Shown piece by piece: positions 22,181 through 34,300 of a stretch of 64,000 nt of DNA (position 1 is its first letter; every line of letters begins with the position of its first letter). Origin of the DNA: Tyto alba. Lineage: Eukaryota; Chordata; Aves; Strigiformes; Tytonidae. The DNA is taken from the NCBI RefSeq assembly GCF_018691265.1, contig NW_024881283.1, positions 4,065,731 to 4,129,730 of the forward strand, written 5' to 3'. Below the pieces are notes generated by a model. That model saw only the letters and a program-made list of their open reading frames with translations, made no database searches and was not told where the DNA came from. The position numbers and the translations under genes are program-made.

Positions 22181-24160
22181 GCTGATGCCTGGGGCACCGG
22201 TGGGAGCCCAGCTGGCTCCGTGGAATCGCACCTGCACCACGAAGACCTTCTCCTGCTGACCTTGCCACATGGTCAAGACAGTCGGGGAGGACAAGGAGCT
22301 TCACCCTGCTCGTACAGCTTCTGTCCTGGGCCACAGGAGAGCCCCTATGCCAGGTACCACAGCCTTGGCTTGGGCTGGGTAAGGAGCATGTGCCCTTCAT
22401 CAGGCTGTGCACCAAGGGTGCTCTCCCAGGGCTGGTCACACAGAGGAGCTTTGGGGGAGGGCTGGGCTCCCTGTGTCCCACTGTTCCCCCAGTGCCAGAA
22501 ATGGATCATCCATCAGAGCCACAGCTTCAGAGGAGGATGTGGAGAAAATCCTAAGGGACATTGAAAATGCAGGGCAAAGAAATGACAGAGATTTTTTGTC
22601 AAGACTCTTCTGTTTCTTGAAGAATCAACATCTAGTTGCCATGCACAGCCCTCAAATATCTTACTTTTTCAAGTGAAGTTTGGCGATCCACTTAAGGCCC
22701 ATTTCCACACAAGGACAGTGCAGCTTCGAAAATACAAGAATAGTTAAAGATATGGCATCACCTGGAGCTGCTCTACAGGCAGCACAACACCATGCACAGC
22801 TACAGCCCCTCCTCCGGGAAGGGGATAACTCTGTGATGTCCTTTGTGACCCCATGGCTGCGGCTATTTTGAGTCATATTTTCTCTGTCTTGTTATCCAAA
22901 AGGGGCCCAGCACCTTCTAGAGAAACAAAGCGCACCATGGGGGTGGTGACAAGATGGGGTGACTGCTGGCACTGGGCTCTCTCTACTGACCTTAAGGACG
23001 CTTCAGGACAACACCAAGCAAGGGCATTTTTGTTAAATCCAGTAACCTATACCCGGAATGGGGGCAGCTTTCCCCCAGCTGCTGGAGCAGAGGGAGGGAA
23101 CGATGGTGCAGATACTGCTCATTGCTCTGCTGGGGGTCTGCTGGAGGCTGGTTCCTGTTTGGGGACTGAAGCGCTGCGGAGTCCCTTCGCAGGGACAAGC
23201 AGGGCTGAGCTGAAGCTACAGAGGCAGCTCTGCAGAATGCTGCTCGGATTGATGCTTCTGAGGATATCCTCTCCCTTGGAGACTTTTGAGAGGAGTGCAG
23301 AAAGCCAGTCCGTGGCAGGAGGGGGACAGGACTCGCACATGTTGCTGCCGCACCCTGACAGCAGGACTTACCCTTCTGCTGTGTTTTCCTTTCCCTTCCA
23401 CTAATGCAGCTTCTGGTAGTTCGCAAAGTTGGTCTCATTGTTTGTAGGTGGGATGCAACACTCCCAGTGACCACTGGACTGATATGCTTTGCTTCCCCAT
23501 ATCTCTGATCAGCCACAGAGTCAATATTAATGGTGTTTTTTCCAAGGGTCCAGGAAAAAGAGCCAACACAAGGCAAAAGGGTTACGTTCTTAAGTATAGT
23601 CAGTGATGTAAGGATCAGGAGGACTCACGTTATCAGCTCAATGTCCAGCGCGCTCGTGAGGAGGTTGTTTGCAGACATCCCTATTCCTAGCAAACCTGTG
23701 ACTGATGCTGCGTGTTCTCAAGCACAGCTTTGGCTTCTTACATCCTACCTGCCCATCTACAGATGCACAGGTACCCTTGTGCTCTGATAATCTTCTCCCA
23801 GCCCAGGAAAGCAGGCCCAGATGGTCACTTCCTAAACGCACAGCCAGTTCCTGACATTTCATCTGTGGGGGAGAGCAGGGGAGCAGAATATTTGTGAAAA
23901 TCTCTTCCATGGCCAGCAGCCAGTAAGTTTCTGCTCTGTGTTGCATGATTACTTCTCTGCTTGCTGCAGGGATGGTAAAAACCAGGCAAAGGCAGGTAGT
24001 GCCATTCATCAAGGACAGCTATGCCATAGATGCTGACAGATGCTGAGCCAAGACCTTTCCCTCCCCCCTCCCCCCAGCCTCCCACCCCACAACAGTTTTT
24101 ATCCTAAAATTAGCCTTTGCTGGGAAGGTTTGTGCTCACATCCTGCATCAATGTCCATCT
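22181..24160. other. Unique sequence, no gene recognised
   Basis: Overlapping open frames of 60-194 codons occur on both strands, without family resemblance. No repeat signature was seen. Confidence 0.45.
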
Positions 24161-24367
24161 GACAGGGGATGAACTGCCTCAGAAATAAAGAGCACAGAGC
24201 AGACAGGGTGAGAGGAAAATAGCTCTAATGTAAAAATAAACGGTGTCCAGCCACCCACTGCGTCCAGCTGAGCTCCCAGTAGGGTCTCACATGCCTGACA
24301 CAGAGCAGCAGCTGCCCTTTCATTAGCAGCCTGCTCATTTTCTCCCCCTACAGCTGAATTCCCCTTG

Positions 24368-24390
24368 AAAAAAAAAAAAAAAAAAAAAAA
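24368..24390 (+). repeat. Poly(A) run, 23 bases
   Basis: A pure A run. There is no recognisable retroposed gene directly upstream and no target-site duplication that I can support, so it is listed as a homopolymer and not as a retropseudogene tail. Confidence 0.95.
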
Positions 24391-24970
24391 GAGCCAAAGT
24401 GACAAGAAGGAGAAAGAGCCTCCGACTCCAGCGCCGGGAGCCCAGCGCAGCCTGGTGTGCGCTCGGCTGTGGGGATGCACTGCCTGGGTTTTGCTCACAG
24501 TGTGGGGAGGTGAGAGGAGCCCCTTGATCCTGCCCTGTCCCACCGCCCCCGAGGGAAAGGGGTGGAGGGATCGCTGCTCTCCTCTTCATCCCCCCCACTG
24601 CTTCTTCAGGACCTCTCTGCTTCCAGTGCTCTGCTGCACGCTCCCTCATCTCTCCTGACAGGGCCATCCTGTGCTTCTCCTGGGTTTGAGCTGCTATGTT
24701 TATTCCCTGCTTGGGGGGATGTGTCCTGAGTACCCGGGACACCACAGACCCTAACCCTTTCGATCCAGGGTGAACAGGGTCACCCCAATCCTCCTTCAGA
24801 GGCATGGACAGGACTGATTGTGCTATCAAGTGCTCGCATATCAGAGCAAAGGCTGAACAATGCAGCCTCTGGAAATGCAATGAGCAGATGGAAGAAGACC
24901 TTTAAGTCTTTCCAAAGTACTTTGTGGAGACGTAAGAGCCCAAATTCCCTGATTCTCTCTCTCTTTCTGA

Positions 24971-25276
24971 AAAATCCGCAGCAAACCCTGCAACACAGCG
25001 GAGCCAGGCACCATAATCTCACTTCAGCTCCCTGAAACTAGCCAAGCAGAGGAGAAAAATGATTTAGATGATTTACAGCACTTCGGAAGAGTTGAAAAAA
25101 GTGAAGTAAATAATAAATCAAAACCAGCAAAAAGAACAAGAATACATCCATCTTTTATGAGCTCTATTCACTGCTGTATGTACAGTTCAGACATAAAACA
25201 AACGCGCCGTGCAAAGTTGCTGCTGCTTCAGAAGTGTCTGTGCCCAGCAGTTTCAGAGCACTTCCAAACTACATAA
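24971..25276 (+). other. Orphan stop-free frame behind an acceptor-like site
   Basis: One forward frame is open for about 101 codons (24971-25273, stop TAA at 25274-25276) in AT-rich sequence, where stops are expected more often. It has no early Met. It is preceded by a pyrimidine tract (about 24946-24969) and a CAG at 24979-24981, the layout of a 3' splice site. The predicted peptide is charged (Glu, Asp, Lys, Arg, Ser). I recognise no family. It could be a small exon, but chance is more likely. The same AT-rich stretch could instead be a conserved non-coding element. Confidence 0.2.
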
Positions 25277-28200
25277 AAGCAGAGGCAGAGGGAGGCACAG
25301 GCGTTGTCTGCTGAGTGCAGGAAACGAGCTCCTATTCTCTGCCTCCTTATCAGCCTTCTGCATAGCCCAGCATGGGGATGATTTCAGCTGGGAGACAGGG
25401 AGCACAATGAATCCATGATAAAAATTATTTTTTCCAAAAAACACATTTCATCTTCAGGGTCCTTGCCCCACTGAAATTGCACCTGATGTGTTCGTCAGCT
25501 GCAAAGTATCCTCTCACTCTTACCACAAAGTCTTGCAAATGCTGTTTTCTGAAGGCTGCCCAGAGTTCCCAAAAGGTCTTTTCATCCACATACAAGAGGC
25601 CCTTACAATACTTCCCTAGAAAAGAAGGTGTCTGATGCTCCATTTGACAGGCACACTTACTGCCTGGGAGGTTGCTGAAGGGTGCATCCAAACCCTGATC
25701 CGAGCATGGGCCACTCCACAGCAGAGTAATAAAAGCAAAAATAAGGGGGGTAGGTTAGCACAGAAAAAACTTCCTGTTTTGAAAGACAGTAACTTTTCCT
25801 GAAAACAGCTCAGCTTCATGAGAACTGCAGCTGATACAATCACCTATGGCCTCATGTTTGAGGAGCTCCAGATATCTTCTGTGACAAATCTATACCAAAT
25901 CTATACCAGTAGCTCTCCTTGCAGACTGAGTCCAAACGTGGAGAGTATCTGCTTCAAGGTCCTGGACAGAGGCAAAATTCTTCAAAGACACTGACCCGAG
26001 ACACTCCTTCTCTTTAGGGTTGAAGCCTTGCAATGATGCAGATGTGGGTTTGGTGCACCTCTTACAGCCAACAGAAATTCAATTTGAATCCCAGAGAACC
26101 AACCTTCTTCCTCCTTCACCCCAGGGGATGACAGCCTGATGTGATGTGGCCTGGACAGAATTTTTCTTACTGAGGGCACAAGGAGCAGCCTTAGTGTACA
26201 GGATGACTCTGTTCACCCCCAGGCAGCCCTGATCATCTTCTGGAGGGCCTGAAATTCTGTGCCTGAGCACCACCCCTGGCCCTTTGACCCTGAGAGCTGC
26301 AGAAATTGGACATCTATGGATCAGGAAACAGTCCCATCCTCTATTTTTCCTGTTGTGCCACTATCTCTCAAGGGAAATAATAGACAGGTTTGAGGCACAT
26401 CAGCTTTGAGGGACTCTCCCCTCGTCTGCCTGTCCCAGTGACGCACAGGCTCTGTTCTGTTCACATCCTAATGGGTTCAGTGCAACAGGACACTCCCAAT
26501 CCGTGTGGGAGTGACGGCGACCACATGGATGAACTTTGCTGACATCCTCATCAGCTTTGATAAATCACAGCAGACGTGTCAGAATAAGACCGGTCACATC
26601 TGGGCTTGGTAGCTGCTCACCCACATCAGGGACGGAATGACCTATTTTATCTTATTTTAGGCAGGAAATTTGAAAGACCAAGGAGGAAGGAGCCTGAGGT
26701 TCTGCCTTCATCCGGGATGTCCTGGGCCCCCACAGCTGTTTGTGGTGAGGCTGGGTCCAGACTGGCTGAGTCAGGAGACCAGTTTCTGGCTTATCCTAGC
26801 ATAGAGTTCCTATCCCTCACATTTCACAGGCATCTGTGGCCCCTCTTGAGCTGGCAGGCTCCTTGCAAGGCTGCATCCTACCGACAATTGGCTATAAATC
26901 TGTCTCTGGGCTGATGGTGGCTTTTCTTGCAGAATACTGCATCAGCCTGTCCCTTCTGTCCCAATGGCAGTTGGCTGCTTTTGTTCACTGGGCAGATCCC
27001 CTGTCCTGACCTTTGCTATCAGCCAGCAGTCACAGACTGATCCAAGACACAGGTAGGCTCCTGGGATAGCAGCTTCCAGCATCGCCTTTCTGCTTCTCCA
27101 TGCTCTCAGTGGAAAAAGCTCTGGAGAATCAGTCTCACCAATGACCTTCTGGACTCTAAACCCATCTCTACCTCTTCAGGCTCCAGGAGAAGCAGGGGTG
27201 ATTTCTGGTGAGCCCTGATAAACTGCACTTTCATCACCACTAACCTCCAACAGCCCTTTTGTGAAGGGATTTTCTTTTCTCAAAAGCAGCAGCTCTTGGC
27301 AAGAGAAATTTAACTTCCAGCCCTATGAAATCAGTGCTCTCTCTGCTCTCTGTAACCCACCTTGGCTCCACAAATCCTGTGCTGAAGAAGGAATGGGTCA
27401 GAAGGATCTTCTCCACTCCTCTAGGTGCAGAGCTGGAAGCAAGGATTCTCTGAGCACCAGCAGTAAGAGCTGCCTGCTCAGCCCTGGGGTGTCTGGCTGA
27501 AGTGATGCTCAGGCTGCCTGCCACACAGCAATGGGAGCCAGTGGGAGCTGAGATAGATGTGGGATGGGGCTAATTTGTCCCCATCACCACAATGGCAATG
27601 TCTCTTGTCATACTGGATCCTGACATACACTAGAAAGAGCTCATTCCCTAATACCAGTGCCCTTTGTGAGGAACTGAGCTACTTCCCACTGCTGGGGCAG
27701 CCAAGTTCCCAGTGGAACCCATTTGGGACACACAGCATTGCCAGAGGAGTCAGGATCTCTCATCAGATGATGGAGACGTGCTCAATATTTTCCACCTCTG
27801 ACCTCCTCCTACTCCAGCACCTTTTGGGGCTTTCTTAGTAAACACTGTTCTCAGATACCCATAGCACTCTGAGCAAGCTCAGGGTCTTGGTGCAGCAGCC
27901 AGCAGGATCTAGCAGAGGGATCCTGTCCTCTTGCCCACCCTGGACAGCTGGGCTGCAGCACACTCTCCTGAACAGCCTTGCAGAGCAGCAGAAAACAGCC
28001 TCCTGCACACCACCATCACGTTGCAGTGCAGAGCTGGGACTGCCAGTGCCCCAGCGACCTGGAGGAGGTGGAGCACTGACCGCGAGGTCTCACTGTGCAG
28101 GACAGGCTTTCCCCAGAAAGATTCCAGTCCCAGGTAGTGAGGGTACCCTCCTAGTGGCACCTCTCTGGGTAGGCATGCAAGACACCAAGGCTTGAGACGT

Positions 28201-28742
28201 GCCACCTCCCTCTGACAGAGCTTCTCCAGCAATGCCTAGTTAACAAGACACTTTCTCCCTGCCTTTCTAAAGCCGTCTGATTTTCCAGCCCTGTTCAGAA
28301 GGACATTTTTCCTAATTCAGATCTGGAGAAACCAAGGCACAGGTGAGCATGCTTTGTGAAAAGCCTCAGAGTACCTTGACAGCAGAGCTGAAAAGTGTCC
28401 TGTTCATCATCTCGGGACATACCCTGCCCCGGCTCCTGGTGACAGATCCCACGGATCATCCTCGCACCAGGCCCTGGCTCACTGGGACCCTCAGACTGCT
28501 TCCCATGATGTCCCAGCACGTGTCCCCCAGCTTTCTGGATCACCCCCAGTCAGACCCAGCAGTTCTGCCCTTTGCACGTAGCAATGGGCTGGGCCAAGGG
28601 GGGGACAGTGCTGCCATACAGGGCTGTTCAGCCAAGGCTCAGCATCCAGTGTGGGCAACCCAGTCAGGAACAGAGCAGATAAAAGAAAGGAGGAAACTGA
28701 GCTTTCTGTCCTTCCCCCACTAGTCCAAAGCAAGTGGTGCTG
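25277..28742. other. Gene-free stretch with AT-richer patches
   Basis: No gene was recognised. An AT-richer patch at 26460-26670 includes TTGATAAATCACAGC and ATTTTATCTTATTTTAGG and could be regulatory. A MIR-like word appears near 28320-28350 but is too weak to call. The remainder is unique sequence with short open frames. Confidence 0.4.
25886..25907. repeat. Perfect 11-bp tandem duplication
   Basis: The 11-base unit AAATCTATACC is present twice head to tail. It is a small replication-slippage duplication. Confidence 0.9.
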
Positions 28743-28816
28743 TGTGCCCTTGCGGTGCCTGGTACCTCCCTTGTGAGCTCAATGCCAGAAGCTGTCTGTG
28801 CCCTTGCGGTGCTGGG
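28743..28816. repeat. 20-bp direct repeat, 54 bp apart
   Basis: TGTGCCCTTGCGGTGCCTGG at 28743-28762 recurs at 28797-28816 with small changes near its end. The 54-base offset suggests an old local tandem duplication whose remaining part has diverged. Confidence 0.75.
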
Positions 28817-28839
28817 TAGCTGGAAATGGGCCGTCTGAA

Positions 28840-29050
28840 GCAATCTGCAATGCGTGCTGCTTTTAATTAGAAAGGGCTGCACGCCCACCTGCAAGCCGCT
28901 GTAAATCTGGTCTGCGCTGTAAAGAATGTCCTGGATTTAAGTTGTAATTAGAACTTCTATTGACGGCGCAAAGCCTCATTTTTCATGTGAAGCTGCTCAT
29001 TGCTCCCAGTCAAGAAATCAATCTGGGCCTGTTGAAGAGATGGGGCCGTC
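28840..29050. promoter_or_regulatory. Candidate conserved non-coding element
   Basis: Unique sequence with TTTTAATTAGAAAGG near 28860, AAGTTGTAATTAGAAC near 28939, CTATTGACGGCGC near 28957 and GAAATCAATC near 29015. It contains two ATTAGAA words about 80 bases apart, with no repeat or coding signature. The mix of TAATTA cores with CpG-containing words is unusual for drifting AT-rich DNA and favours a functional element. Conservation is untested. Confidence 0.4.
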
Positions 29051-29690
29051 AGATTTGCAGGATGGATTGATGGTGGAGAATATAGACTCTCTTAACCCCT
29101 CTGCTGCCCTGGCTCTCACGGGGGGCAGGAAGGGGCAGTGGGCAGGGAACAGGACTAGTGCCTTCACAACCCCCTGCACACAAGCCTTGCTGCAGGCACC
29201 CTCCGTGCAGAAAGGCAGCAGGAGCTCTGCTTTATGGGACAGTGACTTGCAGCCTGCCTGCACTCCCTGTCTGAGCCACGCAGGACAGGGACAGATCCTA
29301 GCATCCTCTATCTAGCTGGAAGAACAAGAGCACTTAGAAACTATCTCAGCTCTAGCACACAGTTACAGATTCTTGCAGCATCCTACCAGCCGAACTTGTT
29401 ACCAGTGTTTCACCAGCTTGGGGCTCCCTGGGAAAAGCAGCGTTGCCACTCCCAGAGGGCTGCGTGTTCGCTTCTTGGAGATGCTGTCATCTTGCTCTTC
29501 TGAGGATGCTCCTTGTCACAGATCCTTGGGCCAAGGCCAGAGCTGGATCCCCTTGTCCCCTTGCTGGGTTCTGGAGGAGGTGCTGGCTGCTCCTCCTGTC
29601 CAGCATGACATGCTCAGGGGCTGCCTTCTGCACACACTGATGAGACCATTGTTTTCAGTTGGAGAAGTTCTCTTCACAACAGAAAAAGCC
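29051..29690. other. Unique sequence, no gene recognised
   Basis: Moderate-GC sequence with short open frames only. Confidence 0.45.
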
Positions 29691-29699
29691 ACCAGGCAA

Positions 29700-29990
29700 C
29701 AACCTGTGCTTTGCTGGTGCTTTGCCATAATTTAATGCGTTGCCTGTCCCTGCTGGAGTGGGGATACCAGGGATTAGCAGTGCATTTGTCCAAGTCTCCA
29801 CGCCACTGCAGGCTGATTAGACTTGTGCCCACTTAATTACAGCATATTATGAACCTCTGCTACAGCAGTGATGGCCCAGCACAGTCAGCTGAGGACGTCA
29901 CAGTGAAAAGAGTTGAAATAATTTAGGACAGCAGCGTTAGCTTTTTTCTCAGCCAACTTCCATGGATCTGTACTTTTTATTCCAGCAGCT
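29700..29990. promoter_or_regulatory. AT-richer island, candidate regulatory sequence
   Basis: Contains CCATAATTTAATGCG near 29726, CTGATTAGAC near 29812, CACTTAATTACAGC near 29831 and GAAATAATTTAGG near 29915. It has the same texture as the other TAAT-rich islands. There is no gene or repeat signature. Confidence 0.3.
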
Positions 29991-29999
29991 GACACAATC

Positions 30000-32900
30000 T
30001 CTACTTTTTGGCTACACCCTGGCCCTACTGGCATCTGGTGCAAATCTTCAGACTTTCCTCAGCTCCTGCTCAGCTGAGGTCAGTACAAAGGGCTTCTGGT
30101 TGTCCACAGCAGCCTGAACTCTGTCAGTGCTCTATTGTGCTCTCTGATGAAGCCTCTTGAGTGTCACTCCCCTCTTCTTTTTTCCCTTGTTCTTTGACAA
30201 GCAATGCAGTGCCCTGTGGAGGCGTCCATTCTCATTACAGAGATCCCCAAGGATCTTGCAGAGGAACCCAGAGTGGGGAACCTCTGCATCGAACACTCTA
30301 GCTTGGCTTGAATGCCCCACCTGGGATTACAGCTAAAGGTCTTCAGCAAATCCCCTCCTTGCCAGGCCTCCCTGCTCCACGAACAGCAGCAGTAGAGCTG
30401 GGTCTTGCCCCTCACTCTCTTGCTGGGACATAGGAAATCACAACATCTATTGGGTTCATCAAGGCTCCCGTGGCTGAGTGGGGCAGAGACAGCACGAAGG
30501 TGCCAGATGAGCGTATACACTCATCCCTGGTAGTGGGATGCTTCTGATCATCACAGTTTTGTAGTCACTACCCAACCTCATGTTTTTAATAATCCTCTTG
30601 AAATTATCGTCATTTGTGTGCACACCCTTGTGCGTGTCCCTGTGCATGCACGAGTGACACCTTTCTGTGTGGGGCTACCATCCTCTTGACTTTATGGCCA
30701 TCGTTGTTTCAGCACTAGTGAATGTCCTGGTGTGTCTCTACTGATGGGGGATGTGTCAGCCCATGTTTGCCTGTGTCTGTCTTCACTCCCATTGTACATG
30801 AGGGCTGTGTCTTGCCTGCAGGCTGAGAGGTTGATCCTCTTCTGTGTCCCCAAACCTGTCTACCTCCCCAGTAACAGTTCCAGGTCCCTGGCATTTGCTG
30901 ATGCAATAAAAAAATGGACCCATCAAAGGCTGGGGCAGAGACTGGAGGAGAAGATGATCTCTGCCACCATCTACTGAGAAATCAGAGATAGACCTTTGGG
31001 TGTTTGTGTGGCACAGAAGGACCGACCTTACCAGCTGTCCGATGGATAGCAGTGATACTTAGTATGTCTGATCAAAGAGCTCGCCATAGTCCTGTCCCAG
31101 CTGGCTTCCTTGGGACCGGCAGCTGGAAGGTTAACACACAAATAGGAAAAGAGGGAGAGTTTTTATCTTAAAGGAAGGTCCCTGACTCTTTGCCCTGTTC
31201 ACACTGGCCCCTGTTCCTGCACCCATCTGTAACATGAGCGCAGACTGTAGGGGCCTCTGATGGCACAGCTCTGTCCCTGCCAGCCTTGGTGCCAAGAGGC
31301 TGCAGCCCAGAGGGCAGAAGAGAGGCGAGAAGTGGGGCTTAGGATGGCAGGTACTGGTCAAGGGTATCTGCTCATGTGGGGAAACTCCTGCCTGATTTGG
31401 TGCTGCCCTCTCTGACCACATGTGTTGCAGGCTCCGTGCCTATTGTGTCTGCTTTTGCATATATCCCAGGTGGAGTGCAGCTGGGGACTGGGGATCTGCT
31501 CCAGACAGGAGCTGGTCAAACCCACTCTGCTCATTAACAGCTCACTGCTGAGGTGCTCTGCTCTGTACAGCTCTGGACATAGGGGACAGATGACTGCCCT
31601 ACTTCCCGTCTGGCTGTTCCCATCTCTCACTTCTGATCCTCAGGGAGAGCATCTCCTGAATGCTCTACAGAAACCACAGGACTCCAGCTCAGGGTCCTCA
31701 GTAGCCAAGGACAGCAGCTGCATGGTCTTTCCTTCTTTGGAGTGCCTCTCTTGGGATTCTTGTTTATTTAGGGAGAGGAGTGGTTTTCCTTCTCTTGTCC
31801 TCTAAGTTTCTGCCTTGTCTGCCTAACCCAAGAGCTCCCTGAGCTTCCCTTGACCAGCTCCATTCAGCATCATATTCACATGTATGGAAAAAGAATACTC
31901 CAGTTTGATGTCTCATGTGCCAGTGGAAATGAGACAGGACAGAGGAGAAGGATGAGCAGAGGCTCTGCAGAGCTGGAAATCAGGAATCACCACCCAAAAT
32001 TCCCCTGTTTGACAGAAAGGTGCCAAGTACCCTATTGCTGTCCTCATCTTTCTCCTTATTAATAATGGTGACAGTGGTGGGTCTTTCTGCCTTCTGCATC
32101 CTCACCACTTGCAGCTCCCTGCCCTATGAGCTCAGCACCCCAGACCTGTGGGGAAGCCCCAGCCTGGTTCCCAGCTCCTGGGGGACAATTCCCATTAAGA
32201 GAGGAGTCCCCGGGGCACCCACACCTGTCTGTGCTCCTGCTCCCACCATGATCTTTCTGGTTGAATTGGGGTGTTGATTCTCCCTCAGGACCTACAGTGT
32301 CAGGTCACGAGCACAACCCTCATTTTCTCTGACATCCTGGTCAGATGGCAATGTCTCAAAATGCCTTCCTGTTATCGTACTTGCCACATCAGGATACACC
32401 CATGTTCCCAGTGCTGCCGGTCCCATGGGAGATGGTTTGGCTGCCGGCTCCTGGCAAGGGGCACCACCCATCAGACAACAGCCAGGCTGGTGCCAGCTCC
32501 ACATGGCTGGGTTGGGTTTAGGCATGCGGTCAGGGGGGCAGGGTGCTCTCACACCCCATTCAACACGCTGGTTATCAGAGGATGCTGGACAACATTTTAC
32601 AGAGAGTGGTCCACAGGGAGGCAGAAGGCCAGGTGGTATTTTCAGGAGAGGCCCTTCCTGGGGACTCCCAATGATGCTTTCACTGTTGTGTAAATAAAAA
32701 ATATTGAAAATCTGGAGACAGCCTCCACAACAGAGGGTCAGGAAGATGTAGAGGTGATGTGAACTAATCAGATCCGACGTAAAGCTGCCAAGACCTGAGT
32801 TAAGCCTGCTGTGGATTTGGATTCACACTGGAGATAAAGAAGCAGCTCGCAGAGAGCTGGCCTCTGGAGCCGGTTCAGATTAACCCGGATTTTCAGCATC

Positions 32901-34300
32901 ATTTCATGCTATTCCAGTCTACAAATCCTGGCGGCTCTGCCAGTGCATGTTGGGCCAGACCACAGAGCCCCAGATACACAAGCAGCTCTGCCACCCCTCT
33001 GCCAGCCCAGCCTGTCCTTGCCTTCCCAGCACCGAGTGCTTGTGCCACGAGCTGGTGCCGCTCTACTGATCCATGCTGCCTTTTTCCTCCTGCCCCCTTG
33101 GCAGAGACAGGGTGAGTAAGGCAGGGGATTCTGAGGAGACCCCTAAACTACAAGCGCTAAGGAAGGGGCAACCCCTCATCCCCAGACACAGCCTCTGTGG
33201 GTGCATGCAAAGGGCAAACAGCCTGCAGCAGCACTTTGCAGGTGACTCGCAACCCTGCATCCCTTTGCAGTCCAGTCCCTGCCGTCACCCCTGCTGTGCA
33301 GCAGCCCTTCTGCAGGGCCAGCCTTGCCCATGCTAATATATCCCCCATGGAGAGGCAAAGCCTGTGGCAGCTTTCCTGCCAGCACCTTCTTGGCATCGTC
33401 AGAGAGATGAGGTCCCATGTGGGTGGGTGCCTGTGCACACAGCAAGGCTGGCTTTAGCCCCAGCCCTGACATGCTCCCTCCAGGCTGCCTGACTATGTCA
33501 CCCCATGGCCGTGGCACTTCTGGGGCTGCTGGAGGTGTCACACCAGGGATGGGACTGGGGTGAGACTGTTCCTAGTTGGGAGGATGGCATGAGGTGCCTG
33601 CCTTATGAATTCCCACCCTGACTCCCAGCTGAGCAGAAAGAGCAGATTAGTCATCCTTTCCCCCGGTGCCGAGATGGCTCCGGGCTCCTGCACGGTGCTG
33701 CTAATGCATTGGCTCTACTTGGGCAGGCTGGGAAATCCTGATTCTGCACCCTTTAGGGAGCCAAGAGCTGTGTGAGCTGTGGGGTGCGTGTGATACAGCA
33801 CCCACCTTGGAGATGTCCCTTGGCTTTGACCTTTCTCTCCAGCTTTGTGTCGTGACATCAAATACGGTGTGAACCTGAAAAGCAAGGTGGGGGTGTGTGG
33901 AGTTGTGAAAGCGTGAACAGGAGCAGAAAAAGGCTGGAGGGTGTCATGGGGGGAGAGGAGGGTCCCCCCATCCCAAATATTTAAGGATGCCAGTGGTCTC
34001 CCTTTCCCCTGTAACACTGTGCAGGTGCCACCCTGGAGGGCAGGGTACTGTGTGTCCCCAGCTGCCTCTGGAGGGAGCCTCCCCTTTCCAAATAGCCTCA
34101 GCTACTGCCCAGCTTCTAAAGAAACTCCTGGCCAGAAGTGTAGAGCCTCGTGGCCCAGGTCACCTCCCAGGGATGGAGCAGGGCATGCCTGCCAGAGTGA
34201 CCCCTTGCAGCCATGACAATGGGCAAACACCTCGCTCCAGCCCTGCTCCGGGGCTGGGAGCTGCCTTTCCCACCTCCACCCCCTTGCTGAGGAAACCCAG
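30000..34300. other. Long gene-free stretch
   Basis: Mostly unique moderate-GC sequence with overlapping short open frames and no recognised gene. A patch at 32680-32900 (starting near AAATAAAAAATATTG and including CAGATTAACCCGG) is AT-richer and could be regulatory. A GTG/CAC-rich alternating stretch lies near 30615-30655. No tRNA, LINE or LTR was recognised. Confidence 0.45.

Noticed and set aside
24368..24390. Poly(A) runs (also 38837-38858 and 47926-47943) as retropseudogene tails
   Set aside because: No recognisable processed coding sequence upstream and no target-site duplication could be shown.
28315..28375. GGAGAAACCAAGGCACAG word resembling MIR
   Set aside because: About 20-30 bases of loose match with no continuation.
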